A stretch of 64,000 bases of DNA from Watersipora subatra. Lineage: Eukaryota > Bryozoa > Gymnolaemata > Cheilostomatida > Watersiporidae. The translations under genes were made by a program, and so were the position numbers. The stretch spans positions 3,534,001 through 3,598,000 of the forward strand of contig NC_088711.1 of assembly GCF_963576615.1 (NCBI RefSeq). Reading direction: 5' to 3'. Shown here piece by piece: positions 24,742-36,000 of this stretch. Numbering within the stretch: the first letter of the stretch is position 1; every line of letters starts with the position of its first letter. A model generated the notes under the pieces. It was given only the letters and a program-made list of their open reading frames with translations, made no database searches and was not told the origin of the DNA.

Positions 24742-25425
24742 ACTTTCTTCCTTGTATGTCTACTACAACAATATTTTTTGTACATTTCCTACAACCATAT
24801 CTTTTGTATATTTCCTACAGCTATCTCCTTGGTACATCTCCTACAACTATCTCCTTTGTACGTATATCTTATAACTATATCTTTCGTATATTTCTTACAG
24901 CTATCTCTTTTGTAAAACTCCTACAGCTATCTCATTTGTACATCTCTTACAGCTATCTACTTTGTACATCTCAAACAGCTATCTCCTCTGCACATCTCAT
25001 TCAGCTATCTCCTTTGTACATCTCATACAGCTATCTCCTTTGTACATCTCATACAGCAATATCCTTTGTACGCCTCAAACAGCTATCTCTTTTGTACATC
25101 TCATAGAGCTATCTCCTTTGTAGGCCTCAAACAGCTATCTCCTTTGTACATCTCATACAGCTATCTCATTTGTACATCTCTTACAGCTATCTACTTTGTA
25201 CATCTCAAACAGCTATCTCCTTTGTACATCTCATACAGCTATCTCATTTGTACATCTCATACAGCTATCTCCTTTGTACATCTCATACAGCAATCTCCTT
25301 TGTACGCCTCAAACAGCTATCTCCTTTGTACATCTCATAGAGCTATCTCCTTTGTACATCTCCTACATATATCTCCTTTGTACATCTCCTACATATATCT
25401 CCTTTGTACATTCCCTACAGCTATT

Positions 25426-27226
25426 CATATGTTCCTTACAAATATTGCTTGTAGTAAACCAAGACTGAGATAAACACAATTTGCAGTTGATAAAATAAAA
25501 TGAAAGATTTTACCCTCGTTTAGTTAGTTTGAGACGGTTATTTCTAGAATGCTTGGGTCACCCACTGGCCATTCAGAGATGTCCATATCAGATATAGAAA
25601 CTCGGGTGCATACCAACATTACAGTGCAATTCAGAGGTGTAATTGGAGATCGTCCAAGGTCTCAATTTATTATATAAATATTGTTAACATACATGTAATA
25701 TCACAAAAATGATGAAAGATTTTGCTTGCTCATGACCGTGTTTCTACCCCACAAATACGCTACTTTAAGCTGGCTAACAACAAGCTGCCATTCAAGCGGT
25801 GGATAAATTACCCTGGTTAGTCACAATTTCCTCACAAAAATCTACAAAGTTGAACAATCATTTGAATTGTGAAATATGATGACATGAATAGCCAATGGAA
25901 AATTTACTTAACTAGCTTGTCTCTGCTAAACTTTTGTCTGTTGTGTCACTTCCTGGCTGCTGATTTTATTCACGGCTTGTTTTCCTCATTGAACTCCAAT
26001 GAATGTCATCATATGTGTGAATAGGATCTACTATTCTGTACTGAATTATGTACTGTCATTCCTCTATAATGCCCCAGAGTCCACGTCGAGCAAATTTCAA
26101 CCAAAAAGCAGAAAGGAAAACCTGGTGCTATTTCGAAAGCCTTGAAGATGTGATAGCAAAGAGTTGTATTGATTTTGAAAAAAATTACAAGATTAACAAC
26201 TTTTTTGCCCTTCAAATCAATCTCCTTGTGAACTAATTTTCAACCAATCAAAGCACATACATGTTTATATGAGCTGTTAATGGGTTGTTACATAACTGAC
26301 TGTCATATAAACTAGAGGAAACAGGTTTATGCTTCAATAATTTATCATATTTTACTCATTCTATCTTAAATGTTTGTATCCATTTAAGAGTAGAATAAAA
26401 CGGTTCTTGCGGAAAAATTGGCAACAAATTATTACAATTAATGACCGACCATTTGAGCACAAATATTTATTGGATGTTGAGAAACTCGTATCTCAAGGTG
26501 TTTATAAGTCAGACTTGAATGTAAGTGCTATTGAGTTGATTATGGTGGAGCAAGTTATTCGTTATTGCTTAGTTTTCTTAAGTATTAAAAAAACTGCTTG
26601 TATTTTGAAAAAATGTTTTCTGCAATAAGTTCCTTGATAAAATTTTGAGCAATAAACATTGTAGCAGAACTGAGGTATTTATTTATCTGTACGTATAACT
26701 TTTTGTAGACATCAGTACAATATATATAGAGGTCTTAAATAAATACTGGAAATCTCTCAAATACATAATATAATTACACTATTACAAAGTATTATTATAT
26801 TATTATTATTACTATTATAGTACAAAGTTTTAAAGTTTTAAAACCTTTACAGTTGTTTTTATTTTTCTCTTAATTTATTTCAACTACACGACACACTTCT
26901 CTCATGATATGTAGTTTGAAAGTTAGAATGGGAAATGTTGTTATATGTTAAATACAAATCAATTTTCTGTCCAATGACTTTTTTATTACCCTGCCAATGC
27001 CGGGTGGTACAGCTAGTAGGTTGTATGAAGCTTAGTGGGAATAGTTGATTCTGACACTGGGGTAGCATTTTATAAGGATTATACAGTTGTTTTCTTACTA
27101 CGAATAGACAGGCTGTCAACTATTCATCACTAGAAGGAAGTGGTCACCATCGTGTCTGACACTGTATAGCCATTCCGGCTCTGTTGTGCAACATGCTAGT
27201 GTAACAATTTGGAAAGTATATACATG
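25426..27226. other. 5' flank of dispanin copy 2 (no gene seen)
   Basis: Homologous to the flanks of the other copies, starting with the shared 'gttccttacaaatattgctt' junction that ends the 26-bp array. The copy-1 MITE is absent. An extra AT-rich stretch lies at about 26770-27030. Open frames are short and not frame-conserved. Confidence 0.6.
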
Positions 27227-27260
27227 TATATAACTCTTGACTTCTTCACTGCAGTCATTC
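27227..27260 (+). promoter_or_regulatory. Predicted core promoter, dispanin copy 2
   Basis: TATATAA at 27227-27233, with the initiator-like TCATTC A at 27257, 30 bp downstream. A 'tacatgta' insertion distinguishes the TATA region of copies 2 and 4 from copies 1 and 3. Confidence 0.55.
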
Positions 27261-27304
27261 TTGCTCCAAACTTCCAAAAAGACACTAGATAATTGTTCTA
27301 AAGA

Positions 27305-30300
27305 ATGGCTCAAACAGGTGAGAAAGCATGTCAGTCTAAATATCAAGACTCATTTGCTTCTCTCTTTCTACTTGTAATTAGAGATGTAGCAATTCTTACC
27401 TTCTTTGGATTGTTAGAGTTTAACGTAAAACCTCTAATTGAACGCTATGGGGCTCTATTTTTCAACCCTTCTTATGTAGTGGCGGTCAATTGGGGACAGT
27501 GTTCAAATAAAGGCTGGCGGTGTATTGTTCAAATAACTCGTCAGAATTTTGGGAATATAAATTTAGCCCTTTTGCGGGCAACGCGAAAGTTGCCTATATT
27601 TGGCCCTCTGTTTCCGGTGGAGTGACGTTAAACCCTTCTGGATGCCCTACCTCTAACTTGTCAAAGATCTCTAAATAAAATTAGTATTGGAAGGCCGAGA
27701 GATATATCTACCAGTTATTATCTATTGTTTGCAATTATTACGTGATGATATTGTAGCCTTTTACTTGCTTTGCAACTTGTTACAGCTTTCTATTTTTTAT
27801 TTTATTCCAAACTTTAAGGCATATTTTTATCTTAACTTTATATTTAAATACTGTTGAATAAAATATCATTACACTCATCGATATGTTTGCTACAGTTTGT
27901 AGCCAAAACTACTTTTTTATGCGCAATAGAAGAGGAGTTGTGATGGTCGATCCTTTGTAAGCCGTGTTAAGATAACCGCAAGGATGCTATTAAATTGTAT
28001 ACATGTACTATAAATCTGCAAATTTACAAGCTAAATTACGATAATCGTTCCAATGCAACAAATATATATATTCATGAACAAGAGACATAAATGAACCACA
28101 CTTATATTACATGCAGAAATAAAAATTTACGTTTTTAAAACAAAAATATTTGCATCAATTGCTAGGATAGCTGCGTTTTGATTGTTGCTTTCGATGGAAC
28201 GAACATCTTCTGGTTGTTCAATACATTCCACAATGTCTTCCGACCTCAATTTTTTTTCTGCACTGCTGAGCTAGTCCATATTAGCGTCAAAATGATTTTT
28301 TGGCAGAGCAAAACTTTTACGCGTAGCACAACTGCAACGAGTAAAAGTTTTGCTCGCTAAACGTAATCTTTGAACCATCTTAAAAGTAGACCACTTTTTA
28401 TATGCATGTTCTTCGAAGTAGAAAGACCGCGTTAAACAAGAAACTACTAATAGCCTGAGACAGTTATTAATTATTTCTATGGTGTTGCTTTCAAAGTTTT
28501 AACAAAAATAATATGAGTAGCTTTAGAAATGGACACCGAACGAATTAATTGTTATTGTTGTGAATGATTCATTATTAATACGATTTTGTGGAAACTTTTC
28601 AACTGATCAGTTGATATCATTGGCTCTTGAAGATAAAATCAAATCAACGTGGTCCTCAAATAGAGGTGGCGTTCAATTAGAGAGTAACGATCTATTTTTC
28701 AACCCTTCTCTCAGGATGGCGGTTCAAATAGAGGTGGCGATCAATTAGAGAGTAGCGATCTATTTTTCAACCCTTCTCTCAGGATGGCGGTTCAAATAGA
28801 AGTGGCGATCAATTAGAGGTTTGGCCGTGTATATTCTAGCATATGCCGCTTCATCATTGTATTTTTTCAGATTCTTATTATAACCCAATGGAAAAGAGTT
28901 TACCTGTTGATTCAAAAAGTGCTGGCGCCGATGAACAAGGTTATCCAACACAGTTCAGCCCTCCAGGATATTCAGAGTTTTCAGCAGCTGAGGGATATCC
29001 ACAACAACCTGTAGCACCAGGATATCCACAACAGCCAGTGGCACCAGGATATCCACAAGAACCAGTAACACCAGGATATCCACAACAGCCAGTAGCAACA
29101 GCCTATCCCACAGACCAGGTGTTATATACTCCACTGAGAAATCCTCCTAATGACTATCTAGCTCTGTCCATCTTCACGACAATCTTCTGCTGTCTCTGGA
29201 TTGGCATCGCAGCGATACGCAAGTCAAGTCAAGCGAGAGAAGCAATACGAATGGGTAAGTGTGGGATCTTACAATACTATGCTAGTTGTCATAACTCACA
29301 TTGAGTTTTACCAGCTCATAGTTATTCTTACCAACTCATACCTACTCTTATCAACTCATAACTACTCTTACCAACTCATACCCAGGGCCGTATCCTCCTA
29401 TACTGCAGCTACTGCCATGGCAGTACCATTTTTTGAGGCTCAACATTCCGGAATTGATGTCATTTTTGCTTGATTTTAACACTTTGGCTGGGGAAATGGC
29501 CAAAATGTCGTTTATCAGTTGTGTGGAGAAATGGCATTCGCGTCGCTTTTAGTATAAAGCTGCCGTCTCGCAATGTTAAACAAAGGATACGAATGCTAGT
29601 GAGTTTTAAATATCATCAACAAGGTAATAGTCGATAAATTAAGATATGAAACGATTATCCGAAAGGCGTTGCTTTGTGCTAATGAAATCGCGCCTCCTTG
29701 GAAAAGAATAAAAGCTGGAAATACCAGTCAACATCGGCTCGACTTTCAAAACGGTAAAATAAAATATTATTTGATTCTCCGATTGTAAGTGATTTTTTGG
29801 TGTGATTAGAATAACAATAATTCAGATGATGGAAGTAATGTAAAATCTTTAGACTTTTATAATACTTAGAATATACAGAGAAAAACGATCGTTGTGGTAG
29901 CTCGCACGGCAACGTTATAGCGTTGGACTCTACCGAAAGGAATGCTTCAAGCATTTCATACAGAGACAATTGTACATGGTTGTGTTTTTTTGTAGTAGTA
30001 GATATGTAAATGAATGCTTATGTACAAAAGATTTTGTTCATAGAAATAAATTAAGTTTGACCTATGCATGCAACATGCATAGCTCAAACTTAAATCTACT
30101 AGGTACTACTTGCTCAGTATTATAGACTATAGTATAAGTACATTATTTTTAACATGGTGCTCTACTAATTTTACTTTTTAACTCTACAATATTATTTAAA
30201 TAAATTATTTCATAGAAGACTACTCATCTCCTACACCATTCAGCATTGTATCCGATGATAATTCTACCTCATGCTAGCTGTGGCCAACCCCTTTAGCAGC

Positions 30301-31649
30301 TCCCATTTACATTATATTTTTAATAAGCAGTGTTAAAGACAATCTCAATAAACAGTTTTATATTTAGAAAACTGGTTTATAATGTCAAATTTTCTGTTAG
30401 AACATGTGCCCCCATCAGGAGCCAAGTGTGCTAGATTTGCATCATTTTGATTAGTTATACTAAAGATTTTCCCGGGGGAGTACCCCCGGACCCCCCTCCT
30501 CCCACCAAGAGGGCGCTCGGTAACCCTCTTGGACTCTCCCTGCAGTACCATTTTCAAACAGGTGGATACTGCCCTGCTCATACCTAATCTTATCAACTCA
30601 TAACTACTTTTATCAACTCATGCCTTCTCTTATCAATTCATACTTACTTTTATCAACTCATACCTACTCTTATCAACTCATACCTATTCTTATTAACTCA
30701 TACCTACTCTTATCAACTCATACCTACTCTTATCAACTCATACCTACTCTTATCAACTCATACCTACTCTTATCAACTAATACCTACTCTTATCAACTCA
30801 TACTTACTTTTATCAACTCATACCTACTCTTATAAATTCCTACCTACTCTTATCAACTCATACCTACTTTTATCAACTCATACCTACTCTTATCTACTCA
30901 TACCTACTCTTATCAACTCATACCTACTCTTACCAACTCATACCTATTCTTACCAACTCATACCTACTCTTACCAACTCATACCTATTCTTACCAACTCA
31001 TACCTACTCTTATCAACTCATACCTACTCTTATCGACTCGTACCTATTTTTATCAACTTAGACCTACTCTTATCATTTCATACCTACTTTTACCAAATCA
31101 TACCTACTCTTACCAACTCATACCTACACTTATCAACTCATACCTACTTTTATCAACTCATACCTGCTATTATTAACTCATACTTACTCTTACCAACTCA
31201 TACCTACTTTTATGAATTCATACCTAATCTTATCAACTCATACCTATTTTATCAACTCATACATATTTTTATTAACTCATACCTGCACCTATCTGTTCAT
31301 ACCTGCAGGCATATCAACTTCTACCCACCTTTTTTTTGTTAGGTCAGGAATATTTGTACTCCAGTCAGTGACTTTTCGCTGTCTCTAATCTTGAGGCTAT
31401 CAAATGACTCGATGGTGACAGCAAAGAAGATTTAAGTTATTTGCTTTGATTCCAGCATATTTCTGACTTGACTCCACTATTTGGTATACAAAACTCAAAT
31501 ATTGCTTTGAATTTGTTGCAGGAGATAGAACTGCTGCACACGAAGCTTCTAACAGCGCAAAGACCTTCAATATTGTAGGAATCATTTTAGGCATTATCAC
31601 TATTGCAGGTTTGAGTGTATACTACTACTTCAAGTTTTCCTCTGGGTAA
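27305..31649 (+). CDS. CD225/dispanin family protein, copy 2, 3 exons
   Basis: Coding exons are 27305-27317, 28871-29254 and 31522-31649, giving 174 residues. Splice sites are CAG|gtgaga, ttttttcag|ATT, ATGG|gtaagt and ttgcag|GAGAT, both phase 1. The N-terminus is MAQTDSYYNPMEKSLPVDS. Four nonapeptides follow, the third being GYPQEPVTP. CD225 covers residues about 98-170, with Cys111-Cys112, Gly133-Asp134 at the exon 2/3 junction, Asn149 and a GIILG motif (152-156). It ends FKFSSG. Intron 1 is enlarged to about 1.55 kb by a transposon shared with copy 3. Intron 2 has the 20-bp array split by a hAT element. All exons are open, so the gene looks functional. The antiviral role is inferred from family membership only. 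Confidence 0.9.
27423..28829. mobile_element. TA-target DNA transposon in intron 1 of copy 2
   Basis: Inserted at TA between 'gttagagtt' and 'tattctagca', which are contiguous in copies 1 and 4. Left end ACGTAAAACCTCTAATTGAA; the right end is the inverse (CAATTAGAGGTTTGGCCGTG). Subterminal repeats of 'gatctatttttcaaccc' and 'tcaaatagaggtggcg' lie at both ends. An internal hairpin occurs near 28306-28358. No transposase is recognised. It is about 1.4 kb; the orthologous insertion in copy 3 is about 0.7 kb and lacks about 28030-28660. Confidence 0.75.
29301..29382 (+). repeat. 20-bp minisatellite, 5' fragment in intron 2 of copy 2
   Basis: About four units starting just after the exon-2 donor, cut off by the hAT insertion at 29383. 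The last eight bases, CTCATACC, form the left target-site duplication. Confidence 0.85.
29383..30576. mobile_element. Non-autonomous hAT-like element in intron 2 of copy 2
   Basis: Terminal inverted repeats CAGGGCCGTATCC and the complement of CAGGGCAGTATCC. An exact 8-bp target-site duplication CTCATACC lies at 29375-29382 and 30577-30584, inside the 20-bp minisatellite. Near the right end is a GC-rich stretch with 'cccgggggagtacccccgg'. A near-perfect hairpin sits at 30053-30070 / 30074-30091. About 1.2 kb with no recognisable transposase, so mobilised in trans if ever. Confidence 0.85.
30577..31310 (+). repeat. 20-bp minisatellite, main part in intron 2 of copy 2
   Basis: About 36 units of the same repeat as in copy 1, more degenerate towards the 3' end, where register slips near 31240. 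Confidence 0.9.
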
Positions 31650-33065
31650 TAGTGAATTTAGTTAAACTAAAGTGATCGTTAGCTTTATAACTTTTCCTTT
31701 AAACAGTTTGTTTTTTATATTTCCTAGTTTATCCAGTATTGTCTGTGTAATCTTGCTCAAATCAATGAACACTTAGGGTAACTGGTTGGCTTTTCCAAAC
31801 TGGTGTTTTATTCTACCTGTTTTATATATATTTTTTTTCTTCACATTTTTACAGATTGTTCCAAGTGCACTTTTTCTACAGCTATCTCCTTTGTACATCT
31901 CCTACAACTATCTCTTTAGTACATCTCCTACAGCTTTCTCCTTTGTACATCTCATACAGCTATCTCCTTTGTATATCTCCTACAGCTATCCCCTTTGTAC
32001 ATCTCATTCAGCTATCTCCTTAGTACATCTCCTACAACTATCTCTTTTGTACATCTCCTACAGCTATCTCTTTTGTACATCTCCTACAGCTATCTCTTTT
32101 GTACATCTCATACAGCTATCTCTTTTGTACATCTCCTACAGCTATCTCCTTTGTACATCTCCTACAGCTATCTCCTTTGTACATCTCCTACAGCTATCTC
32201 CTTTGTACATCTCCTACAGCTATCTCCTCTGTACATCTTCTATAGCTATCTCCTCTGTACATCTTCTACAGCTATCTCCTTTGTACATCTCCTACAGCTA
32301 TCTCCTTTGTACATCTCCTACAGCTATCTCCTTTGTACATCTCATTCAGCTATCTCCTTAGAACATCTCCTACAGCTATCTCCTTTGTACATCTCCTACA
32401 ACTATCTCTTTTGTACATCTCATACCACCATTTTATAAATTGTTCAAAGTGCATTTTTTTACTATATAAGGAATGCCTAATTTTTTTTTGCTTTTTGCAT
32501 AATCATATTTGTACTAGTAATAACAGCAAAGAGTTCTTTGGATGTACTAAGAAGTACTTATGCATCAATCGGTATGAATGTATCAAGGTCAAGTATCTAG
32601 CTAGTTATTGTTTGATGTTTCCTTAAATAAATCTAGAACCCAAGACACTTTCTACAGACTTGCTGTTATTCATATTGATAGTATATCAACCTACCGGACT
32701 AACAGATAAATGTAGCTGCAAATTTTCATCATTTATATCTAATAAATTCTGATGCAGTTGCTTTAAGCAATATAAGTGATAAATTTAGTCAACAGTTTTC
32801 TAGTTTTAGTCAGAATCTCAATAATACATGTCACACTTTTAATTTACAAGAATGAAAATTATTACTGTCAATCATGTTCTAGAAATGCAGTTCCATTCAC
32901 TATCACAATGAACTTAAATTTATACAAATCCTTCTTAAAGTCTAGCAAATACGGTAAATAGATAGATGGTTATTACTTGTTTACATTTTTAGTGTTAAAA
33001 AACCTGTAAACCAGCAGCCCAAAAGATCTGGACAGGTATATAGATCAGATCTTGAGTGTTGAATA
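31650..33065. other. 3' UTR and 3' flank of dispanin copy 2
   Basis: Homologous to the other 3' flanks. The proximal signal is AATGAA (about 31764) and the distal one AATAAA (32626-32631). Unlike copies 1, 3 and 4, it contains a 26-bp repeat array (31876-32428). An open frame at 32776-32961 lacks an ATG and is not frame-conserved in copy 1. Confidence 0.6.
31876..32428 (+). repeat. 26-bp minisatellite array in the 3' flank of copy 2 (about 21 units)
   Basis: The same unit as the intergenic arrays, beginning right after 'agtgcactttttctaca'. In copies 3 and 4 that phrase continues as unique sequence ('atccaaccaatg'). It ends at 'cataccaccattttataaattg'. Confidence 0.9.
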
Positions 33066-36000
33066 GAGAATTCTCTACTAGCAAGAGTCACTCAGTGCCT
33101 CCTTAATATGTGGCATGGCTAGTTCTGCTGCTACGACCAACCACATAGTTAGGCATGTGGTGGAAGATCACCGGGGCCCGAGCCGAATGCATAACTGACA
33201 CCGAGGAGGCGACTGATGCCACAACTCGGCGTCACGATCGCTGGTAATACATTTGGTTGATCAAAGGTCGGATGCCAAGTCGATCATGCTATTGAGAGGG
33301 AGAGCCAATCAAGTAGCGGTAGTATGAAAGGAGCCACAGAAGCGACAAAAACCAGAGCATTTAAAAGTCTCGTCTTACGCAGTTATTTGTATGAACTCTA
33401 CTTCTGACTGTGTTATACATGTATATTTAAATGTGTATATTTACAAAATATACACATTTATTGCCTTACATTCAAGTGGTTTGTTTTGTGAAGCACGAGA
33501 AAAAACTTGGTCAGTTCTTTTACACTAGTGCAGCGATGGAATCGCAGATCTCTACTCCACAGAAAGCAGTGAACTTCTGAATGCTTTGACGAAGGCCATC
33601 TTAGTGACAGTAAAGAGAGAGCGCCAGAAAAACGAGTGCTCCAAGGCGAGACTACCTCTTGATTACGAAGCGTATTCACGAAGCTCACCTCCAAAAGTCT
33701 GAGAGGTATTCTCGTAGAAGTTGGCAACAGGATGGCTACCAGACGTTGTACCGAAGTACAGATTGTCTGGCCAGTTACTCGAAAGGATAATGATCGTGCC
33801 CCGAATCCAGCTCACCAGTTTAAGTCACCTCACTACTCTGGCTCTGAATACATGTGTTTCTTCATTAATCAATTTTAGGAAGTGACAAAGGCAAACAGCT
33901 AGACAGAAGCTGCCAACTTGAGCCACCTGGAAGAAGCTCTCAGAAAGAGGCAGAAAACTGTGGTTAAGCTGACCAGGTGGAAACCATTTTTGACGCCATG
34001 TAAACTTATTTGGCCTCTCCTCTTGCGCAGGCTTGGTATGAACTGAGCACCTTGAGGAGCGCCGCAGCCACTAATCTATATGAACAAGCCTGGCAAGCAA
34101 AACGGCCAGCTCGAGTGGTTTAAGGAGACTTGTCGGCGCTTTTTAGAGCAGACATGGCCAGTGAGGTATTTTGCAGCACTGTGAATCACTCACGCCTGCA
34201 ATGCCTCTTGTTGGCGGCACCAAAATCCACATTGACTGACACAGTTCAAGATGGATACAAATTTTCTCAAGTCAAACTTGAGAAACACCAGTTAACCGCT
34301 GTCAGATCTGTGGACGAGGTACAGGCCAAGAGGACTGCAGTAATACAGGGCCAGACTGTCAGTCAGCTGGTGCTACTATGACAGCAACTTATGAAGCAGG
34401 TCTGGCAGCTACAGAAATAGAACCACCGGCCTAGGAAGGTCGCAAAGAAGAAACCCTTGCTGAGGGTGTGAGAGTGTGGAGGCTAAGGTGTGGAGGCCAG
34501 GAGCACGTGCAAGGGCTGCCCCAACTATAACCTACACAACTGGGAAAACGGCAAAGAGCCGCAACAATAATGCCAACTATTGGTTGCACTAAGGCCTCTC
34601 ACCCACCCTACTTTGGAAAAAGATACTTATACCTGCTGTTCGGAGACAAACTGCTAGTAGGGACTTTAGCTCGAAACAGCTAAAAAAGGATGGAATATTT
34701 CTTTCAAAGGCTCAAATGGAAAGATGAGATAAAGGAAGTCTGCCCCAGCCACACCAGACGAGGTGTTGGTGAAGGAGATTCTATCCATTGCTCTTTGGAA
34801 TTACTGCGAGGCCCAAAAGGAGTTGGAGCTCGGATACCTAGAGAATGTTACTGACATGGAAACATGACCCGAGTCAGATCGAGCCATACCAGGCTGTGTT
34901 GCCAGGAAGGCACTCGGAAACCAGATCAAAGGTTCCTGACAAGTGCACTGTCAGAACATTTTGACAGTGCACCGACCTGTCTTAAAAGCGGCAGAGCTGA
35001 CAAGCCTCCCGCCGCTTCCGGGGGTTGAGCCAACACACTAGGAGCCTACTCAGGAAGTGTTTTCCCCTGAGGACACTCTCAGAACCAAGACTAAAGAATC
35101 TCAGTCAATGTATAGTCAAAAGCTTGCCTTAAAAGTGACAGGGCCATCTCGCCTTATGCTCCTTTTTGGACTCAAAAAACACTTCAGAAAGCCGCCTCAA
35201 CAGACTAAGGAGTGTCCAGTTTTAAAAATCTTGCCTTGCGAGTCAAGGGTGGTGAGGAATCGATTAGGACACATGCTTTGAATAGGTCTCACTCTACAAG
35301 CTACATTTTCCTCAAGAAGCTAGAAGGGCGATTCATCCAGTTCCTGATTGACACCGGGTGTACCACGAGATTGCTGAGAAATCAAGTGTTTTACAAACTT
35401 GTTCAAAACACGAGAAACTTGCTCAAAGACAGTGACAGTCATGGTCTCATGGCCAATAGGACCCAACCACCATTCTAAGGAGTCTTACGTCTGCCCATAC
35501 AGTTCCAAGATGAAAAGATCGAGGAGGTCTTTGTGGTGACCCACATCAGTGAAAATGCCATCTTAGAGAATTCCTTTATGGTGGCCCACTAGTGCGCTAC
35601 GAAATTTCAACAGCCTGTAGTCTCCATCGATGGTCGGGCCCTGAACTATACGGATAAACATATGCGACTGCTACTCAGCAAAGTGCAAGTAGTGAGGGAT
35701 ACTGTGGTTCTAAGCCAGACAGAGATGGCCATTCCATGTCGGGTCACTACACAGAAATACTACCTATTAGGGTTGATGAAGGGTTGCTCAAAGGGTCCCA
35801 TGCTGGCTACGAGTTTAAACTGAAGTAGGCTAAAGGAGAGCGTAGTCATGCAAAACCTGAACCTCATGCACCAACCTTTACATCTTCGGGCTGGCCACCA
35901 CGAATGGCACATACATGAGAGTAGAGGTTGATGGCAAACCATCTTTCTCTGGCTTAGGTTTAACCTCTTACAGTGCAAAAATGCTAAAGGCAGGGGTGCC

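Larger units (their letters stand above)
20465..25425 (+). repeat. 26-bp minisatellite array B (largest, with higher-order structure)
   Basis: About 175 units of the same 26-bp repeat as array A, mostly with the ctcctacag variant. Two levels of longer period are visible. A block near 20880-21300 with 'ttggtatttctcctacagtt' and 'cgtagcacatctcc' recurs several times. A block from about 22725 recurs from about 23640 and 24713 and includes pieces of dispanin 3' flank. Forward open frames of up to 558 codons cross it only because the unit lacks stops. Confidence 0.95.

Noticed and set aside
32776-32961. Roughly 60-codon open frame in the 3' flank, similar in copies 2, 3 and 4
   Set aside because: It starts with GTG, ATG is absent in copies 2 and 4, and the copy-1 equivalent does not stay open. 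The similarity is explained by recent duplication.
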